From the NCBI GenBank assembly GCA_964427955.1, contig CAYRWY010000054.1, positions 1 through 19,454 of the forward strand: a DNA stretch of 19,454 bases, read 5' to 3'. Every line of letters begins with the position of its first letter. Position 1 is the stretch's first letter. The position numbers and the translations under genes were made by a program. This DNA comes from JACRBK01 sp964427955 (lineage in GTDB: Bacteria > Chloroflexota > Anaerolineae > Aggregatilineales > Aggregatilineaceae). Shown piece by piece: positions 18,142 to 19,454 of this stretch. The notes under the pieces were generated by a model. The model did not search any database. It was given only the letters and a program-made list of their open reading frames with translations, and was not told the origin of the DNA.

Positions 18142-19245
18142 CTAGCCCTGCCGCACGTCAGGATTGGGCAGCATGAATCCCTCCCGGATCACGGCGATCA
18201 GCTCGTGATAGGAGGCGATGAACCCGCGCAGGGTGCGCACCGTCGCCCCGTAGGAATCGAACTCCTCGACCGTCAGGCCGTCTTCGTCGTAGGCTTTGCG
18301 GAAATCCGCGAAATGACGGTACAGCCCGTCGAGGATGGCCGGATCGACCGGATCATAGATGCGGTCCTTCACTGCCACGTCCGAGGCATTGAAGCGTTTC
18401 TGCCATTCGTAGGGGATGCTCACGATCAGGTCGCCGCCGATGAATTCCGACCAGTGCAGGTGATGGCGGTACGCCGCCGACAACAGCCGCGCTCGGTAGC
18501 CGCGCTCCTGGTAAATGCGGTAGGCTTTTTTCATCACGGCCACGCCTGCCCAGGGGATATTGTTGGGATGGGTCGTGATGCTGTCCCGGTTGGCGACTAC
18601 GGACAGCCAGTCGTCCACGCGTCCGACCATGATGGTACACACCGGACTCATCGTGGCTATATCTTTGCCTTCCGCCGTGCGGCGGTTCAGCCCGCGCTCG
18701 ATGGCTTCGGCGACGGCGATAGCCTGCGGCACGGTGAAGCTCACGGTCGCGTTGATGCTCACGCCGCGGTAGGTCGCCTCTTCGATGGCCGGGATGCCCG
18801 CCGAGGTCACCGGAATTTTGACCTGCATGTTGGGCGCGAGGTGATCGAAGTGCACCGCCTGATCGACGATGGCCTGCGCATTGCGGTAATAGGTTGGGTT
18901 GGTCTGGATCGAGAGCCGCCCCTTTTTGCCTTTTTCGCGCTCGTAGATGGGCAGCAGCAGTTTCGCCCCGTTCACGCCGATCTCTTCGAAGATCGTCCAG
19001 GCGACTTCGTGCTCGGTCCAGGTCGGATTTTGGGCGATGATCGCATGAATGCGATCCCGCCAGAGGTGCATTTCTTTCTTGAGTACAGAAACCACGATGG
19101 TGGGATTGCTCGTCGCGCCGACCGCGCCGTTGTCGATAGCATAAGTCAATTCTTCGACGGACGACGAGTCATTCCAATAATCCGTTTGGGTCGTCAGCGC
19201 CATCTGGTGGAGCGGACTCTTAAACGTCGTGGGGGTAACCATCAT
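18142..19245 (-). CDS. Transaldolase-family protein in inositol operon
   Basis: This protein of about 367 aa is of the transaldolase family, which transfers a dihydroxyacetone unit through a Lys Schiff base. Counted from the in-frame TTG at 19251, motifs are GATSNPTI (45-52), SIQTNPTYY (114-122), the Schiff-base Lys145 in VKIPVTSAGI, INATVSF (166-172) and GRVDDW (210-215). I chose ATG 19245, which lies 6 bases after AAAAGG; the TTG directly abuts that Shine-Dalgarno. It sits between iolB (17 bp or so upstream) and iolD (8 bp downstream). A transaldolase is not a step of the textbook iol pathway, where IolJ, a class II aldolase, cleaves the phosphorylated intermediate. It may therefore replace or supplement IolJ, or process pentose or hexose phosphates. 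The family is sure; the exact role is not. Confidence 0.85.
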   Translation of the reverse strand: MMVTPTTFKSPLHQMALTTQTDYWNDSSSVEELTYAIDNGAVGATSNPTIVVSVLKKEMHLWRDRIHAIIAQNPTWTEHEVAWTIFEEIGVNGAKLLLPIYEREKGKKGRLSIQTNPTYYRNAQAIVDQAVHFDHLAPNMQVKIPVTSAGIPAIEEATYRGVSINATVSFTVPQAIAVAEAIERGLNRRTAEGKDIATMSPVCTIMVGRVDDWLSVVANRDSITTHPNNIPWAGVAVMKKAYRIYQERGYRARLLSAAYRHHLHWSEFIGGDLIVSIPYEWQKRFNASDVAVKDRIYDPVDPAILDGLYRHFADFRKAYDEDGLTVEEFDSYGATVRTLRGFIASYHELIAVIREGFMLPNPDVRQG

Positions 19246-19268
19246 CTTCAACCTTTTCTAGACTTGCG

Positions 19269-19454
19269 TCATGCCTTTTCCATCTCGTGACTGACTACCG
19301 GCAGACGCGGATCGCGTTCGGTCCACGTCTCCTTGATCCAGGCGTAGGCCGGGTCGTCGGCGCTGGCGAGCGATTGCGCCGAACCGGCCAGGAAATTGAG
19401 GTAATAGGTCGTGTAGCCGTGCGCGCTCACGACCGGGTGATAGCCTTCGGGCAC
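19269..19454 (-). CDS. iolB: 5-deoxy-glucuronate isomerase IolB, C-terminal end (partial)
   Basis: The last 61 codons of a gene run off the window edge. PEGYHPVVSAHGYTTYYLNF followed by LAG matches the conserved C-terminal cupin segment of IolB, which isomerises 5-deoxy-glucuronate (the IolD product) to 2-deoxy-5-keto-gluconate. The GTG at the edge is an internal Val, not a start. It is upstream of the transaldolase gene on the same strand, giving the order iolB, transaldolase, iolD. A short tail (TWTERDPRLPVVSHEMEKA) extends past the cupin core. Confidence 0.85.
   Translation of the reverse strand: MPEGYHPVVSAHGYTTYYLNFLAGSAQSLASADDPAYAWIKETWTERDPRLPVVSHEMEKA

Overview
This 19.4 kb window comes from a GC-rich bacterial chromosome and is densely coding on both strands. 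I see no phage, insertion-sequence, CRISPR, tRNA or rRNA signature. The gene mix (orphan corrinoid protein, Liv-type transporter, inositol catabolism) and the pyrimidine-rich nested palindromes and CTGANNA heptamers near 16.1 kb would fit a Chloroflexota (Anaerolineae-like) soil, sediment or hot-spring organism. That assignment is inference, because no taxonomic marker is present.

Layout. (1) 43-1533 (+) is a xylulokinase-type FGGY sugar kinase, followed by a hairpin terminator. (2) 3719-1585 (-) carries a two-bundle ferritin-like di-iron protein and a methyltransferase-type corrinoid protein whose methyltransferase is not in the window. (3) 3870-10569 (+) is a tightly packed acyl-CoA gene set: KASIII-like enzyme, FabG-like SDR, AMP-dependent acyl-CoA ligase, serine alpha/beta hydrolase, a second KASIII-like enzyme and a second ligase. 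(4) 10642-16040 (+), in the same direction, is a complete branched-chain amino acid-type ABC importer in the order binding protein, LivG, LivF, LivH, LivM; LivM is unusually long. (5) 16041-16267 is a convergent intergenic region holding a 107-bp nested palindrome, a hairpin and four tandem heptamers. (6) 19454-16268 (-) is part of a myo-inositol catabolic operon: the end of iolB, a transaldolase-family gene and iolD.

The most interesting part is the 3870-10569 set. Its enzyme classes (two thiolase-fold condensing enzymes, SDR, AMP ligase, alpha/beta hydrolase) are those used by OleABCD olefin synthesis and by the lipstatin/nocardiolactone beta-lactone pathways. However, the SDR is short and FabG-like, the hydrolase nucleophile is Ser rather than Asp, and both KASIII proteins depart from the Cys-His-Asn triad. 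The linked Liv importer argues equally for a catabolic role: import an acid, activate it to a CoA thioester, oxidise it and cleave or condense it. The sequence alone does not decide between these.

No transcriptional regulator is encoded in the window. The best regulatory candidates are the divergent region 3720-3869, with an 11-bp-period direct repeat, and the stem-loop between the binding protein and livG.
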